In this document: positions 1-7,253 of the stretch, in pieces
Layout: each line of letters opens with the position of its first letter
Numbering within the stretch: position 1 is the first letter of the stretch
Source: Betaproteobacteria bacterium
Lineage (GTDB): Bacteria; Pseudomonadota; Gammaproteobacteria; Burkholderiales; SG8-39
Assembly: GCA_005888925.1 (NCBI GenBank)
Contig: VBCP01000053.1
Span: forward strand, 1-11,341
Reading direction: 5' to 3'
Length of the DNA stretch: 11,341 bases
Translations under genes and position numbers: made by a program
Notes under the pieces: generated by a model
Database searches by the model: none
Seen by the model: the letters and a program-made list of their open reading frames with translations, nothing else
Told to the model about the DNA's origin: nothing

Positions 1-188
1 ACGAAGAAATGAAAGCCGCCGGCGTCGAGCACGCCGAACTCGAGCAGGCGCCCGGGCGCCGGGTACGCCGGCGGGTCGACCTGCTCTTCGGCGGCCTGCG
101 CCTTCAAGTTGTCCCGCTCCCAGTCGCTGCGAAAGCCACCCGGCGCGCTGCACCCGACCAGCGCCAGGACGAGCAGCAGCGACCTCAA
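1..188 (-). CDS. CNP1-like family lipoprotein, N-terminal part only (cut by the window edge)
   Basis: Only the first 62 residues are visible; the rest lies left of position 1. The start is a TTG whose last two bases lie inside the TGA stop of the upstream DUF3501 gene (a TTGA overlap), so the two are probably translationally coupled. The protein opens with a short hydrophobic stretch (LLLVLALVGC) that ends in a lipobox with Cys13, as expected of an outer-membrane or periplasmic lipoprotein. After it come an acidic segment, a Pro-rich DPPAYPAPGRL stretch and a GGFHFFV strand. These resemble the start of the CNP1-like domain, a family of unknown function found in betaproteobacteria, often near rppH. 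The family call rests on this short N-terminus and on context, so it is moderate. Confidence 0.6.
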   Translation of the reverse strand, partial: MRSLLLVLALVGCSAPGGFRSDWERDNLKAQAAEEQVDPPAYPAPGRLLEFGVLDAGGFHFF

Positions 189-760
189 GTGAGATCGGCG
201 CCGAGCGCCGAGCGCACTTCGGGCGCAAGCTCGGCCGTGGCGCGGTATGCGGGATGGTCCGAGCCCATCACGACACCGGCGCCCGCGCGCAGCGCCTCGC
301 GCATCTCGCGCGTCAGCTCGAAGCGCAGGAAATGCACCGCGGAGGTCTTCTCCTCGTTCTCGCGCTCCAGGTCCTCGTCGGCGATGGCGTAGACGCGCTC
401 GCAGCCCTGCACCTCGACCCACAGCCGGCGCTCGATGCCCTTCAGGCGCGCGAGCATGCGCTTGCGCTCCTCGATCTCCGGGTACTCGATCAGCATGGTC
501 GCCTTCCAGTTCGAGCCGTCGGGCACGAGCGGGTTGTAGGCATCGAGCTCGCCCTGGATGCCCGCCTCCTCGAAGATGCGCTCGATGCGCAGCATCTCCT
601 GCACCTGGTAGCGGATCGTCAGCTCGTCCTCGAACTGCAGCGTGAGCTGCCCGCCCAGATGCACCGTGCGGCGCTTCTTGTGCTCCATGACGCGCGCGCG
701 AAAAGCGCTGCGCTCGCGCGCATAGGCCTCGAGCGGGAGCAGGCTTTCGCGCTTAATCAC
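185..760 (-). CDS. DUF3501 family protein
   Basis: This 191-residue protein has the usual length and pattern of DUF3501: the opening IKRESLLPLEAYARER, then VMEHKKRRTVHLG near residue 30, a central NPLVPDGSNWKATMLIEYP segment near residue 75, and a conserved YAIADEDLER stretch near residue 125. There is no signal peptide and no membrane segment, so it is probably cytoplasmic. The biochemical role is unknown. From memory, in other proteobacteria this family is often beside a heterodisulfide-reductase-like or rubrerythrin-linked Fe-S protein; no such gene is in this window. Here it follows the CBS-domain gene by 30 nt and overlaps the CNP1-like start by 4 nt. The start is GTG at 760, with only a weak purine stretch upstream. 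Family membership is confident; function is not known. Confidence 0.85.
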   Translation of the reverse strand: MIKRESLLPLEAYARERSAFRARVMEHKKRRTVHLGGQLTLQFEDELTIRYQVQEMLRIERIFEEAGIQGELDAYNPLVPDGSNWKATMLIEYPEIEERKRMLARLKGIERRLWVEVQGCERVYAIADEDLERENEEKTSAVHFLRFELTREMREALRAGAGVVMGSDHPAYRATAELAPEVRSALGADLT

Positions 761-790
761 TCAGCGAGTCCAGGCCGATTCCGCCGACGA

Positions 791-1414
791 CTACTTGATG
801 GCGGATTCGATCTCCGAGAAGGTGCGCGCCACCTCGCCGCCGGTGGGCACGGCGACGCCGAGCTGGCGGGCGATCTGCGAGATCGAGAAGATACCGCGCA
901 CCATGGTGCGACGCGCGGGCAGCTCGAGCGGCCGCCGCGAGGGAATCTCGTCGAAGTCGACCGCCAGGGCGTGCTGGCGCTCGGCGCGGCGCAGCGTTTC
1001 GAGCACGTGCCCGACGCGCGCGCCTTCGATATCGGCGTACGCGATGACCTCGACCTGCTCGGCGGGCGTCATGACGTCCGCGACGGTCAGCTCGTCGCGC
1101 CGCAGGCCGCGGTCGATCGCCGCGCGCATCGGCCGCTCGCTGAGAATGTCGGTCGCGGTGATGATGCCCAGCACGTTCTCGTGATCGTCGGTGACCAGCA
1201 GCAGGCGCACGCCGCGGGTGATCATGAACTGGTTGGCGCCGGCGAGCGGCGCCTGCGGCCGGATCGTCGCCGGTGCCACGCGGGTGAGATCGGTCATCAC
1301 CTGCGCCGCGGGCGATTCCGCCGTGACGCGCGGCGACTGCGGCTGCAGCGGGCGGCGAAAGCCGGCATCGGCGCCCAGCTCGCGGATCGGCAGCGGTTGG
1401 TACTCACGATCCAT
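791..1414 (-). CDS. Protein with tandem CBS domains (Bateman module)
   Basis: The 207-residue soluble protein is essentially a Bateman pair without an attached enzyme or transporter domain. The first CBS domain spans about residues 38-95, with VMTDLTRVAP, then GVRLLLVTDDHENVLGIITA and TDILSE. The second spans about 109-187, opening with LTVADVMTP and ending in GIFSISQIARQLGV; it carries an insert around 150-170 containing PSRRPLELPARR. The first 35 residues are Pro- and Arg-rich and probably disordered. CBS pairs usually bind adenine nucleotides and act as energy or ligand sensors, but neither ligand nor partner can be read from the sequence. The gene starts 13 nt after the rppH stop at an ATG, and DUF3501 follows, so it is probably part of the same transcript. 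A stand-alone regulatory protein is the best reading. Confidence 0.85.
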   Translation of the reverse strand: MDREYQPLPIRELGADAGFRRPLQPQSPRVTAESPAAQVMTDLTRVAPATIRPQAPLAGANQFMITRGVRLLLVTDDHENVLGIITATDILSERPMRAAIDRGLRRDELTVADVMTPAEQVEVIAYADIEGARVGHVLETLRRAERQHALAVDFDEIPSRRPLELPARRTMVRGIFSISQIARQLGVAVPTGGEVARTFSEIESAIK

Positions 1415-1427
1415 GAGCGCTATTCCA

Positions 1428-1982
1428 TCAGTGCTGGGGTTGAACCGCTTCGAGGCGCCGCGGGCGCGCCCGGCGATCGGCCTGCAGGTAGCGATGCAGC
1501 TCGATCAGCGCCTGGCGATAGACGTCGCGCTTGAAGTCGATCACGGTCTCGAGCGGGATCCAGTAGTCGTGCCAGCGCCAGGCATCGAACTCGGGATGGC
1601 CGCTCGCGCGGAGCTTGACGTCGCAGTCGCGCCCGACCATGCGCAGCAGGAACCAGATCTGCTTCTGGCCGCGGTAGGCGCTCTTGCAGAATGGGGCGCA
1701 GGGCTCCTCGTTCGCCTGCCTGGGGCGGCGCATCCACTTCTCGGGTACCTCGTAGCGCAGCCATTCGCGCGTGCGGCCGAGAATGCGCACATGGCCGCGC
1801 AGCAGCCCGATCTCCTCCTCGAGCTCGCGGTACATCGCCTGCAGCGGGGTTTCGCCGTGCTTGATGCCGCCTTGCGGAAACTGCCAGGCGTGCTGATTGA
1901 CCCGCTTGCCCCAGAACACCTCGTTCCTCGGGTTGGCGAGGATGATGCCGACGTTCGGACGGTAGCCTTCCTTGTCGAGCAT
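1428..1982 (-). CDS. rppH: RNA pyrophosphohydrolase RppH (Nudix)
   Basis: RppH removes pyrophosphate from the 5' triphosphate end of mRNA and so opens the way to RNase E decay; it is cytoplasmic. The protein has 184 residues. It begins with the family signature MLDKEGYRPNVGIILANP and WQFPQGGI. The Nudix box is complete at about residues 38-60: G38, E44, then R52, E53, E56, E57 and G59 in the spacing GX5EX7REUXEEXGU. The RGQKQIWFLLR strand at 104-114 is also typical. Odd: between WMRRP (84-87) and YRGQKQ (103) lies a stretch of about 11 more residues than I expect for this family, with Cys95 and Cys99 in a CAPFC motif. The gene leads the minus-strand group and is divergent from proS, a familiar betaproteobacterial arrangement. 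No strong ribosome binding site is seen before the ATG. Confidence 0.95.
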   Translation of the reverse strand: MLDKEGYRPNVGIILANPRNEVFWGKRVNQHAWQFPQGGIKHGETPLQAMYRELEEEIGLLRGHVRILGRTREWLRYEVPEKWMRRPRQANEEPCAPFCKSAYRGQKQIWFLLRMVGRDCDVKLRASGHPEFDAWRWHDYWIPLETVIDFKRDVYRQALIELHRYLQADRRARPRRLEAVQPQH

Positions 1983-2072
1983 GGGCCGGACCGCCTAAGT
2001 TAGGCCTAAAGTAGAATGAGCTTATCGATTTTTCCACAGCCCACCGGTAAAGACAATGCCGGCGCGGGCCGA
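1983..2072. promoter_or_regulatory. Divergent control region between rppH and proS
   Basis: This 90-bp gap must drive both rppH (leftward) and proS (rightward). It is clearly more AT-rich than its surroundings. On the plus strand TAGAAT (2012-2017) could be a -10 box for proS, giving a leader of about 50 nt, but no good -35 is found at the usual distance. On the minus strand TGGAAA (2036-2031) and TACTTT (2013-2008), 17 bp apart, are a weak candidate pair for rppH. The two proposals overlap, and a repeat of GCCTAA lies directly beside them. These are readings by eye and need transcript data; the role as a divergent control region is more secure than the boxes. Confidence 0.45.
1993..2009. repeat. 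GCCTAA inverted and direct repeat, possible operator
   Basis: The stretch GCCTAAGTTAGGCCTAA holds two overlapping palindromes: GCCTAA-G-TTAGGC (1993-2005) and TTAGGCCTAA (2000-2009). The two GCCTAA copies start 11 bp apart, about one helical turn. It lies within the rppH-proS divergent gap, 10 to 27 nt from the rppH start. It could be a binding site for a dimeric regulator, or chance; no regulator is identified. Confidence 0.3.
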
Positions 2073-2076
2073 ATGA
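2056..2076 (+). other. Possible six-codon leader ORF overlapping the proS start
   Basis: An ATG at 2056 opens a mini-ORF (MPARAE) whose TGA overlaps the proS ATG as ATGA, the same junction style used between many genes here. A short purine stretch (TAAAGA, 2048-2053) precedes it, whereas proS itself has no clear ribosome binding site. Translation of the leader could feed ribosomes to proS. It is very short and may be chance. Confidence 0.2.
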
Positions 2077-3764
2077 AAACCTCCAAGTTTTTCATCGCCA
2101 CGCAGAAGGAAGTGCCCGCCGAGGCGGAGATCGTGAGCCATCGGCTGATGCTGCGCGCGAGCCTCATCCGGCGCCTCGCGGCGGGCATCTACACCTGGCT
2201 GCCGCTCGGCGTGCGCGTGCTGCGCAAGGTCGAGGCGGTGGTGCGCGAGGAGATGAACCGCGCCGGCGCCATCGAGCTCTTGATGCCGGTGGTGCAGCCC
2301 GGCGAGCTGTGGCAGCAATCGCGCCGCTGGGACGAATACGGTCCCGAGCTGCTGCGCTTTCGCGACCGCCACGAGCGCGACTTCGTGATCCAGCCGACCT
2401 CCGAGGAAGTGATCACGGATCTCGCGCGAAGCGAGCTGAAAAGCCACCGCCGCCTGCCGCTGCACTTCTATCACATCCAGACCAAGTTCCGCGACGAACG
2501 CCGGCCGCGCTTCGGCGTGATGCGCTCGCGCGAGTTCGTCATGAAGGACGGCTACTCGTTCCACGGCGATTACGCCGACCTCGAGCGCGAGTACCGCAAC
2601 ATGCACGAGACCTACACGCGCATCTTCAGCCGCCTCGGGCTCAAGTTCCGCGCGGTCGCCGCCGATACCGGCGCCATCGGCGGCACCGGTTCGCACGAAT
2701 TCCACGTGCTCGCCGACTCCGGCGAAGACGCGATCGCGTTCTGTCCGCAGTCGGACTACGCCGCGAACGTCGAGCTCGCCGAAGCCGTATCACCCGGCCC
2801 GCGCCCGGCGGCAAAGGAGCCGCTGAAGAAGCTGCCAACGCCGGGCAAAACCACCTGCGAGCAGGTGGCCGAGCTTCTGGGCCTTGCGCTGCACAGGACC
2901 GTGAAAGCGGTCGCGGTGATGCACGACGACGAATTCATTCTCCTGCTGGTGCGCGGCGACCACGATCTGAACGAGATCAAGGCGCAGAAGACGATCGGCG
3001 CCTTCCGTTTCGCCACCGAGGCGGAAATCCGCGCACATCTGCACTGCGCGCCCGGCTACATCGGCCCGGTCGGCGCCAAGGCCAAGATGATTGCCGACCG
3101 CACGGTGGCCGCGATGGCGGACTTCGTCTGCGGCGCGAACGAGGAGGGCTACCACCTTACCGGCGTCAACTGGGTCCGCGACCTCGCGGAGCCCCGGGTC
3201 GCCGACCTGCGCAACGTGCTGGCGGGCGATCCGAGCCCCGACGGCAAAGGCCAGCTCGAAATCGTGCGCGGCATCGAGGTCGGGCACATCTTCCAGCTGC
3301 GCACGAAGTACTCGGAGGCGATGGGCGCGACGTTCCTCGATGAGAAAGGCGCGACGCGGCCCTTCGAGATGGGCTGCTACGGCATCGGCGTGACGCGCAT
3401 CGTCGCCGCGGCGATCGAGCAGAACCACGACCCGCGCGGCATCATCTTTCCCGCGCCCATCGCGCCCTTCGCAGTGTGCATCGTGCCGATCGGCCTGCAC
3501 AAAAGCGCGGCGGTGCGCGAGGCCGCCGAGCGCCTGTATGGCGAGCTGACGACGGCGGGCATCGATGTTTTGCTCGACGATCGCGAGGAGCGCCCCGGCG
3601 TGCTGTTCGCCGACATGGATCTCGTCGGCATTCCGCACCGCGTGGTGCTGGGCGAGCGCGGCCTCGCCGCGGGCAATGCCGAGTACAAGGCGCGGCGCGA
3701 CGAAAAACCGGTCGATGTGCCGCTCGGCGGGATCGTGCCCCTCCTTCGCAAGAAGCTCGGTTGA
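2073..3764 (+). CDS. proS: Prolyl-tRNA synthetase, bacterial type with editing domain
   Basis: ProS charges tRNA-Pro with proline in the cytoplasm. The protein has 563 residues, close to the usual 565-580. Class II motif 1 lies near residues 44-75 (LPLGVRVLRKVEAVVREEMN), motif 2 at 139-163 (FRDERRPRFGVMRSREF and on to KDGYSF), and motif 3 at 432-443 (EMGCYGIGVTRI). TSEE at 109-112 belongs to the proline site. The insertion (editing) domain of the bacterial type occupies about 220-395; Lys278 in TVKAV appears to match the editing lysine known from E. coli. The anticodon-binding domain covers about 465-555. The ATG at 2073 is chosen because MKTSKFFIATQKEVPAEAEI matches the family N-terminus; an in-frame ATG at 2016 would add 19 residues unlike the family. 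The gene heads the plus-strand group and its stop overlaps the next start (TTGA). Confidence 0.97.
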   Translation: MKTSKFFIATQKEVPAEAEIVSHRLMLRASLIRRLAAGIYTWLPLGVRVLRKVEAVVREEMNRAGAIELLMPVVQPGELWQQSRRWDEYGPELLRFRDRHERDFVIQPTSEEVITDLARSELKSHRRLPLHFYHIQTKFRDERRPRFGVMRSREFVMKDGYSFHGDYADLEREYRNMHETYTRIFSRLGLKFRAVAADTGAIGGTGSHEFHVLADSGEDAIAFCPQSDYAANVELAEAVSPGPRPAAKEPLKKLPTPGKTTCEQVAELLGLALHRTVKAVAVMHDDEFILLLVRGDHDLNEIKAQKTIGAFRFATEAEIRAHLHCAPGYIGPVGAKAKMIADRTVAAMADFVCGANEEGYHLTGVNWVRDLAEPRVADLRNVLAGDPSPDGKGQLEIVRGIEVGHIFQLRTKYSEAMGATFLDEKGATRPFEMGCYGIGVTRIVAAAIEQNHDPRGIIFPAPIAPFAVCIVPIGLHKSAAVREAAERLYGELTTAGIDVLLDDREERPGVLFADMDLVGIPHRVVLGERGLAAGNAEYKARRDEKPVDVPLGGIVPLLRKKLG

Positions 3765-4307
3765 GAAAACTGCTCTTCATCGCGCTGCTTGCGGCGCCGC
3801 TTGGTGCGATCGCCGGCGCGCAGCAGGGCGGACAAGGCGGTGCCGGCGATGGCCTTCCGCTCGACCGGCGATGCGCAGCGCTGGCTCGCCGAAATGGACA
3901 CACGCCTCGCGCGCCGCATTCCGGATCGCAAGCAGCGCCTGGAGCTCTTGCGCACGGTGCATTACGAGGCGACGCGCGCGCGCCTGGACCCGCAGCTGGT
4001 GCTCGGCGTGATCGAGGTCGAGAGCGGCTTTCGCAAGTACGCCGTGTCGCGCGCCGGCGCGCGCGGCTACATGCAGGTGATGCCCTTCTGGGTGAAGCTG
4101 ATCGGCCAGCCGGGGCACAATCTGTTTCACTTGCGCACCAACCTCGCCTACGGCTGCGCGATCCTGCGCTTCTACCTCGATCTGGAGAAGGGCGACTACT
4201 TCCGCGCGCTCGGCCGCTATAACGGCTCGCTCGGACAGCCGGACTATCCCAATCTGGTGCTCGCGGCATGGCGCGGGCGCTGGAAATACGACGGCCCCAT
4301 AGGATGA
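3761..4307 (+). CDS. GH23-type lytic transglycosylase, frameshifted between signal peptide and catalytic domain
   Basis: The catalytic part is a small SLT-type lytic transglycosylase, which cleaves the glycan strands of peptidoglycan in the periplasm. The motifs are intact: VIEVESGFRKYAVS with the predicted catalytic Glu, GARGYMQVMP, and LGRYNGSLG. The natural start looks like the TTG at 3761, overlapping the proS stop, because it encodes a clean signal peptide (MRKLLFIALLAAPLGAIAGA). That frame, however, leaves the domain after about 20 residues; the domain is in another frame from about 3829 on. Removing one G from the GGG at 3826-3828 joins both into a 181-residue protein in which Glu87 is catalytic, reading AGAQQADKAVPAMAF across the repair. 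Without repair, only starts such as TTG 3789 or ATG 3849 give the domain, with no signal peptide. So this is either a base error in the assembly or a recently damaged gene. Confidence 0.8.
3826..3828 (+). other. Frameshift site (extra G in GGG) in the lytic transglycosylase gene
   Basis: The run sits just after the predicted signal peptidase site. Deleting one base of it fuses the signal-peptide frame to the catalytic frame without any stop and with a natural-looking linker. The exact base cannot be fixed; any single-base loss between about 3820 and 3845 would also restore the frame, but this run gives the most natural sequence. Confidence 0.6.
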
Positions 4308-4317
4308 GAGTCGGGCT

Positions 4318-5286
4318 TTGATCAACGCTCTGCTCGATCGGCACCCGCGCATCGCGAACTGGATCTACGGCTTCACGCCGCCGGAGCGCGGCACGGTGAC
4401 GCTGGTGCACCGGCGCGTGTACATCGTGCCGACGCAGCTCGGCTGGCTGTTCGCGCTGACGCTCGCGATCCTGCTCGTCGGCTCGATCAATTACGCGCTA
4501 TCGCTCGGCTTCGCGCTCACCTTTCTCCTCGCCGGCATGGGCCTCGCCGGCATGGTGCACACCGCGCGCAACCTCGCGCGCATGGCGGTGAGCGTCGGGC
4601 GCGCCGAGCCGGTGTTCGCCGGCGAGGCGGCGCAGTTCCGCCTGTATCTCGACGCGCGCGCCGCGTTCGACCGCCCGGCGATCCTCGCGCGCCACCTGCG
4701 GTCGCGCTCGCAGATGGTGCTCGACGTGCCCGCGGCCGGGCTCGCCGAGGTGGTGCTGGCCGTGCCGGCGCCCGCCCGCGGCTGGCTGCCGCTCGGACGC
4801 GTGATGCTCGAGACGCGCTTTCCGCTCGGCATCTTCCGCGCCTGGAGCTATGTCGAGCCCGACGCGCGCTGCCTGGTCTATCCGCGGCCGGAGCGCTCGA
4901 TGCTGCCGGCGCCCGCCGCCGAGAGCTCGCGCGGCGCGCTGCGCTCGCCGACGCCGGGCAACGATGACTACTCGGGGCTGCGCGCCTATCAGCTGTCGGA
5001 TTCGCCGCGCCACGTGGCGTGGAAGGCCGTAGCGCGCAGCGAAGACATGCTCACCAAGCAGTTCATGGGCGAAGCGGCGGCCGAGCTGTGGCTCGATTGG
5101 GCGCGCCTTGCGCCGCAGCTCGCTGTCGAGCAGCGGCTCTCGCGCCTTGCCGGCTGGGTGCTCGAGGCCGAGCGCTCTGGCGTGCAGTACGGCCTGCGCC
5201 TGCCCGGCGTCGAGATCGCCCCCGGCCGCGGCGAGCTGCAACGTGCCGCCTGCCTGCAGGCGCTCGCGCTGTACAACGGAACATGA
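4318..5286 (+). CDS. DUF58 domain membrane protein
   Basis: This 322-residue protein starts at a TTG, 10 nt after the transglycosylase stop; a GGATGAGAG purine stretch (4302-4310) lies at a suitable distance. Two hydrophobic segments at about residues 41-56 and 60-80 form a membrane hairpin. The DUF58 signature follows at about 214-250 (GNDDYSGLRAYQLSDSPRHV, then AWKAVARSEDMLTKQF). DUF58 proteins are commonly encoded next to a MoxR-family AAA+ ATPase and a TgpA-type transglutaminase and are thought to work with them in the envelope; the molecular role is not settled. Here the tgpA partner follows with an ATGA overlap, but a transglycosylase gene stands where moxR would be expected. I did not resolve a von Willebrand A-type metal site in this protein. 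Confidence 0.88.
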   Translation: MINALLDRHPRIANWIYGFTPPERGTVTLVHRRVYIVPTQLGWLFALTLAILLVGSINYALSLGFALTFLLAGMGLAGMVHTARNLARMAVSVGRAEPVFAGEAAQFRLYLDARAAFDRPAILARHLRSRSQMVLDVPAAGLAEVVLAVPAPARGWLPLGRVMLETRFPLGIFRAWSYVEPDARCLVYPRPERSMLPAPAAESSRGALRSPTPGNDDYSGLRAYQLSDSPRHVAWKAVARSEDMLTKQFMGEAAAELWLDWARLAPQLAVEQRLSRLAGWVLEAERSGVQYGLRLPGVEIAPGRGELQRAACLQALALYNGT

Positions 5287-7253
5287 AAGCACTGCCCCAT
5301 CCGCTGTCGCCCGAGGTCCGGCCGCTGACACTGCGCGATCTGGGCTGGCTCACCGCGTCGCTCGCCATCGTCATCGCGCCGCACGCCCTGCGCGCGCCGT
5401 GGTGGCTGACGCTGCTCACGCTGTGCCTCTATGGCTGGCGCTTCTACTCGATGCTGAGCCGCGCGCCCCTGCCTTCGCGCTGGCTGGTGATCGCGGTCGC
5501 GTTCATCGGCATGCTCGGCGTATGGATGGAGTACCGCACGCTCTTCGGGCGGCAGCCCGGCGTGATCCTGCTGATGCTGTTCTCCGGCCTGAAGCTGCTC
5601 GAATCGCGCCATCACCGCGATGGCGCGGTCGCCGCCTTCCTCGGCTACTTCCTGATCATCACCAACTTCCTCTACACGCAATCCATCCCGACGGCGCTCG
5701 CCATGGGCGTCGGCGTCTTCGCCATCACCGCCACGCTGGTCGGCTTCAGCGCGCCGCAGCGCGCGCCGCGCGCCAACCTGCGCACGGCCGGCCTGCTGCT
5801 CACGCACGCCGCGCCGGCCGCACTCGTGCTGTTCCTGCTCTTTCCGCGCGTGCAAGGACCGCTCTGGGGGCTGCCGCAGGATGCCTATGCCGGCATGACC
5901 GGACTCTCCGACACCATGAGCCCGGGCAACCTCTCGCAGCTCGCGCTCTCCGACGCGATCGCGTTTCGCGCGGCGTTCGAAGGTGAATCGCCGCCGCAGC
6001 CCTTGCGCTACTGGCGCGGGCCGGTGCTGTGGGATTTCGACGGCCGCACCTGGTCGAGCGGCCAGGGCTATCTCGTCAACTTCCAGCCGCCGCAGGGCGG
6101 CCGCGCGACCTACCAGTATTCCGTGGTGCTCGAGCCGCACAACCACTATTGGCTCTTTGCGCTGGAAACCGCCGCCGCCCTGCCCGAGCGCTCGCGCATC
6201 ACGCAGGACGGGCAGATCCTGTCCTTCGCGCCGGTGCGCAGCCGGCTGCGCTATGACATGAGCTCGGTGATCGATCCGGCGCGCGAGCCGCGCGAGAACC
6301 GCGGCACGCTCGGCCGGGCGCTGCGGCTGCCGGCCGACTACAACAAGCGCACCGTCGCGCTCGCCAACGAATGGCGCGCCGCAGGCGGCAGCGATGTCGA
6401 CATGCTCAACCGCGGCATCGCGTTCCTCATAAAGGGGCGCTTCACCTACACGCTCGAGCCGCCGCTCCTCGGCCGGGATTCCGTGGATGAATTCCTGTTC
6501 GATAGCAAGGCGGGCTTCTGCGAGCATTTCTCCTCGGCCTTCACGGTGCTGATGCGCGCCGCGGGCGTGCCGGCGCGCGTCGTCACCGGCTACCAGGGCG
6601 GCGATCTCAATCCGGTGGACCGGATCATCACGGTGCGGCAATCGGACGCGCACGCCTGGACCGAAGTATTCCTCGCCGGCCGCGGCTGGGTGCGCGTCGA
6701 TCCCACCGCCGCCGCGATGCCGACGCGCGTCGACGGTGGCCTCGCGCAGGCGCTGCCGCAGACGCAGGCGCTGCCGCTGCTGATGCGCCCGGAGCTCGAG
6801 TGGCTGCGCGGCGCGCGCTACCGCTGGGAGGCGCTCGCGCACAAGTGGAACATCTGGGTGCTGGGCTACAGCCCGGAGCGCCAGCGCGACCTGATGCTCT
6901 CGCTCGGCATGCGCGATGCGGACTGGCAGAAGCTCACCGCAGTGCTGTTCACCTTCCTCGGCGCAATGACCATCGCGCTGCTCGCCTGGTCGCTGCGGCG
7001 CCTCGCGCGTCCCGACCCGGTGCAGAAGGCCTGGCAGATCTTCTGCCGCAAGCTCGCCTCGCGCGGCGTGGTGCGCGCGCCGCACGAAGGGCCGCGCGAT
7101 TACTCGGCGCGCGCGGCGCGCGCCCTGCCCGGCTCGCGGCGAGCGATCCTGCGCATCGGCGCGCTCTACATCGCACTGCGTTACGGGACAAGCACGAACC
7201 GCCCCAGCACCGCGCGCCTGCGGCGGCTGGTGCGAGAACTGCGCCCGACGTGA
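5283..7253 (+). CDS. tgpA: TgpA-type membrane transglutaminase (DUF3488, transglutaminase core, DUF4129)
   Basis: This is a 656-residue inner-membrane protein. The N-terminal part (about residues 18-195) is a set of hydrophobic helices of the DUF3488 type. A periplasmic region follows with the transglutaminase core: Cys413 in SKAGFCEHFSSAF, His457 in SDAHAWTEVF and Asp473 in WVRVDPTAA form the full Cys-His-Asp triad. A last membrane helix lies at about 551-571, followed by a cytoplasmic DUF4129-like tail. The layout and triad spacing match Pseudomonas TgpA, which has transglutaminase activity and is important for viability. The natural substrate is unknown; a link to peptidoglycan or envelope proteins is an inference, supported by flanking wall enzymes. 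The start is the ATG overlapping the DUF58 stop; a longer in-frame ORF upstream is only antisense-like read-through of DUF58. Its end overlaps mltB as GTGA. Confidence 0.93.
   Translation: MKALPHPLSPEVRPLTLRDLGWLTASLAIVIAPHALRAPWWLTLLTLCLYGWRFYSMLSRAPLPSRWLVIAVAFIGMLGVWMEYRTLFGRQPGVILLMLFSGLKLLESRHHRDGAVAAFLGYFLIITNFLYTQSIPTALAMGVGVFAITATLVGFSAPQRAPRANLRTAGLLLTHAAPAALVLFLLFPRVQGPLWGLPQDAYAGMTGLSDTMSPGNLSQLALSDAIAFRAAFEGESPPQPLRYWRGPVLWDFDGRTWSSGQGYLVNFQPPQGGRATYQYSVVLEPHNHYWLFALETAAALPERSRITQDGQILSFAPVRSRLRYDMSSVIDPAREPRENRGTLGRALRLPADYNKRTVALANEWRAAGGSDVDMLNRGIAFLIKGRFTYTLEPPLLGRDSVDEFLFDSKAGFCEHFSSAFTVLMRAAGVPARVVTGYQGGDLNPVDRIITVRQSDAHAWTEVFLAGRGWVRVDPTAAAMPTRVDGGLAQALPQTQALPLLMRPELEWLRGARYRWEALAHKWNIWVLGYSPERQRDLMLSLGMRDADWQKLTAVLFTFLGAMTIALLAWSLRRLARPDPVQKAWQIFCRKLASRGVVRAPHEGPRDYSARAARALPGSRRAILRIGALYIALRYGTSTNRPSTARLRRLVRELRPT

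Noticed and set aside
254..1534. A 426-codon open frame on the plus strand opposite DUF3501, CBS and part of rppH
   Set aside because: It crosses three well-supported genes, has low-complexity Ala-Arg-Leu-Asp-His composition and matches no family I know; it is a GC-driven shadow.
2022..3638. Long antisense frames inside proS
   Set aside because: They mirror ProS codon usage and have no domain; ProS is complete on the plus strand.
3820..3850. Programmed +1 frameshifting to make the secreted transglycosylase
   Set aside because: There is no known slippery motif, in-frame stop or stimulatory structure at the site; a base error or a simple mutation is more likely.
4989..7085. A 698-codon open frame on the minus strand opposite tgpA
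   Set aside because: Its product is rich in Arg, Ala, His and Gln with no recognisable domain or membrane pattern, while the plus strand carries a full TgpA with an intact triad. Long antisense frames are expected in DNA of this GC content.
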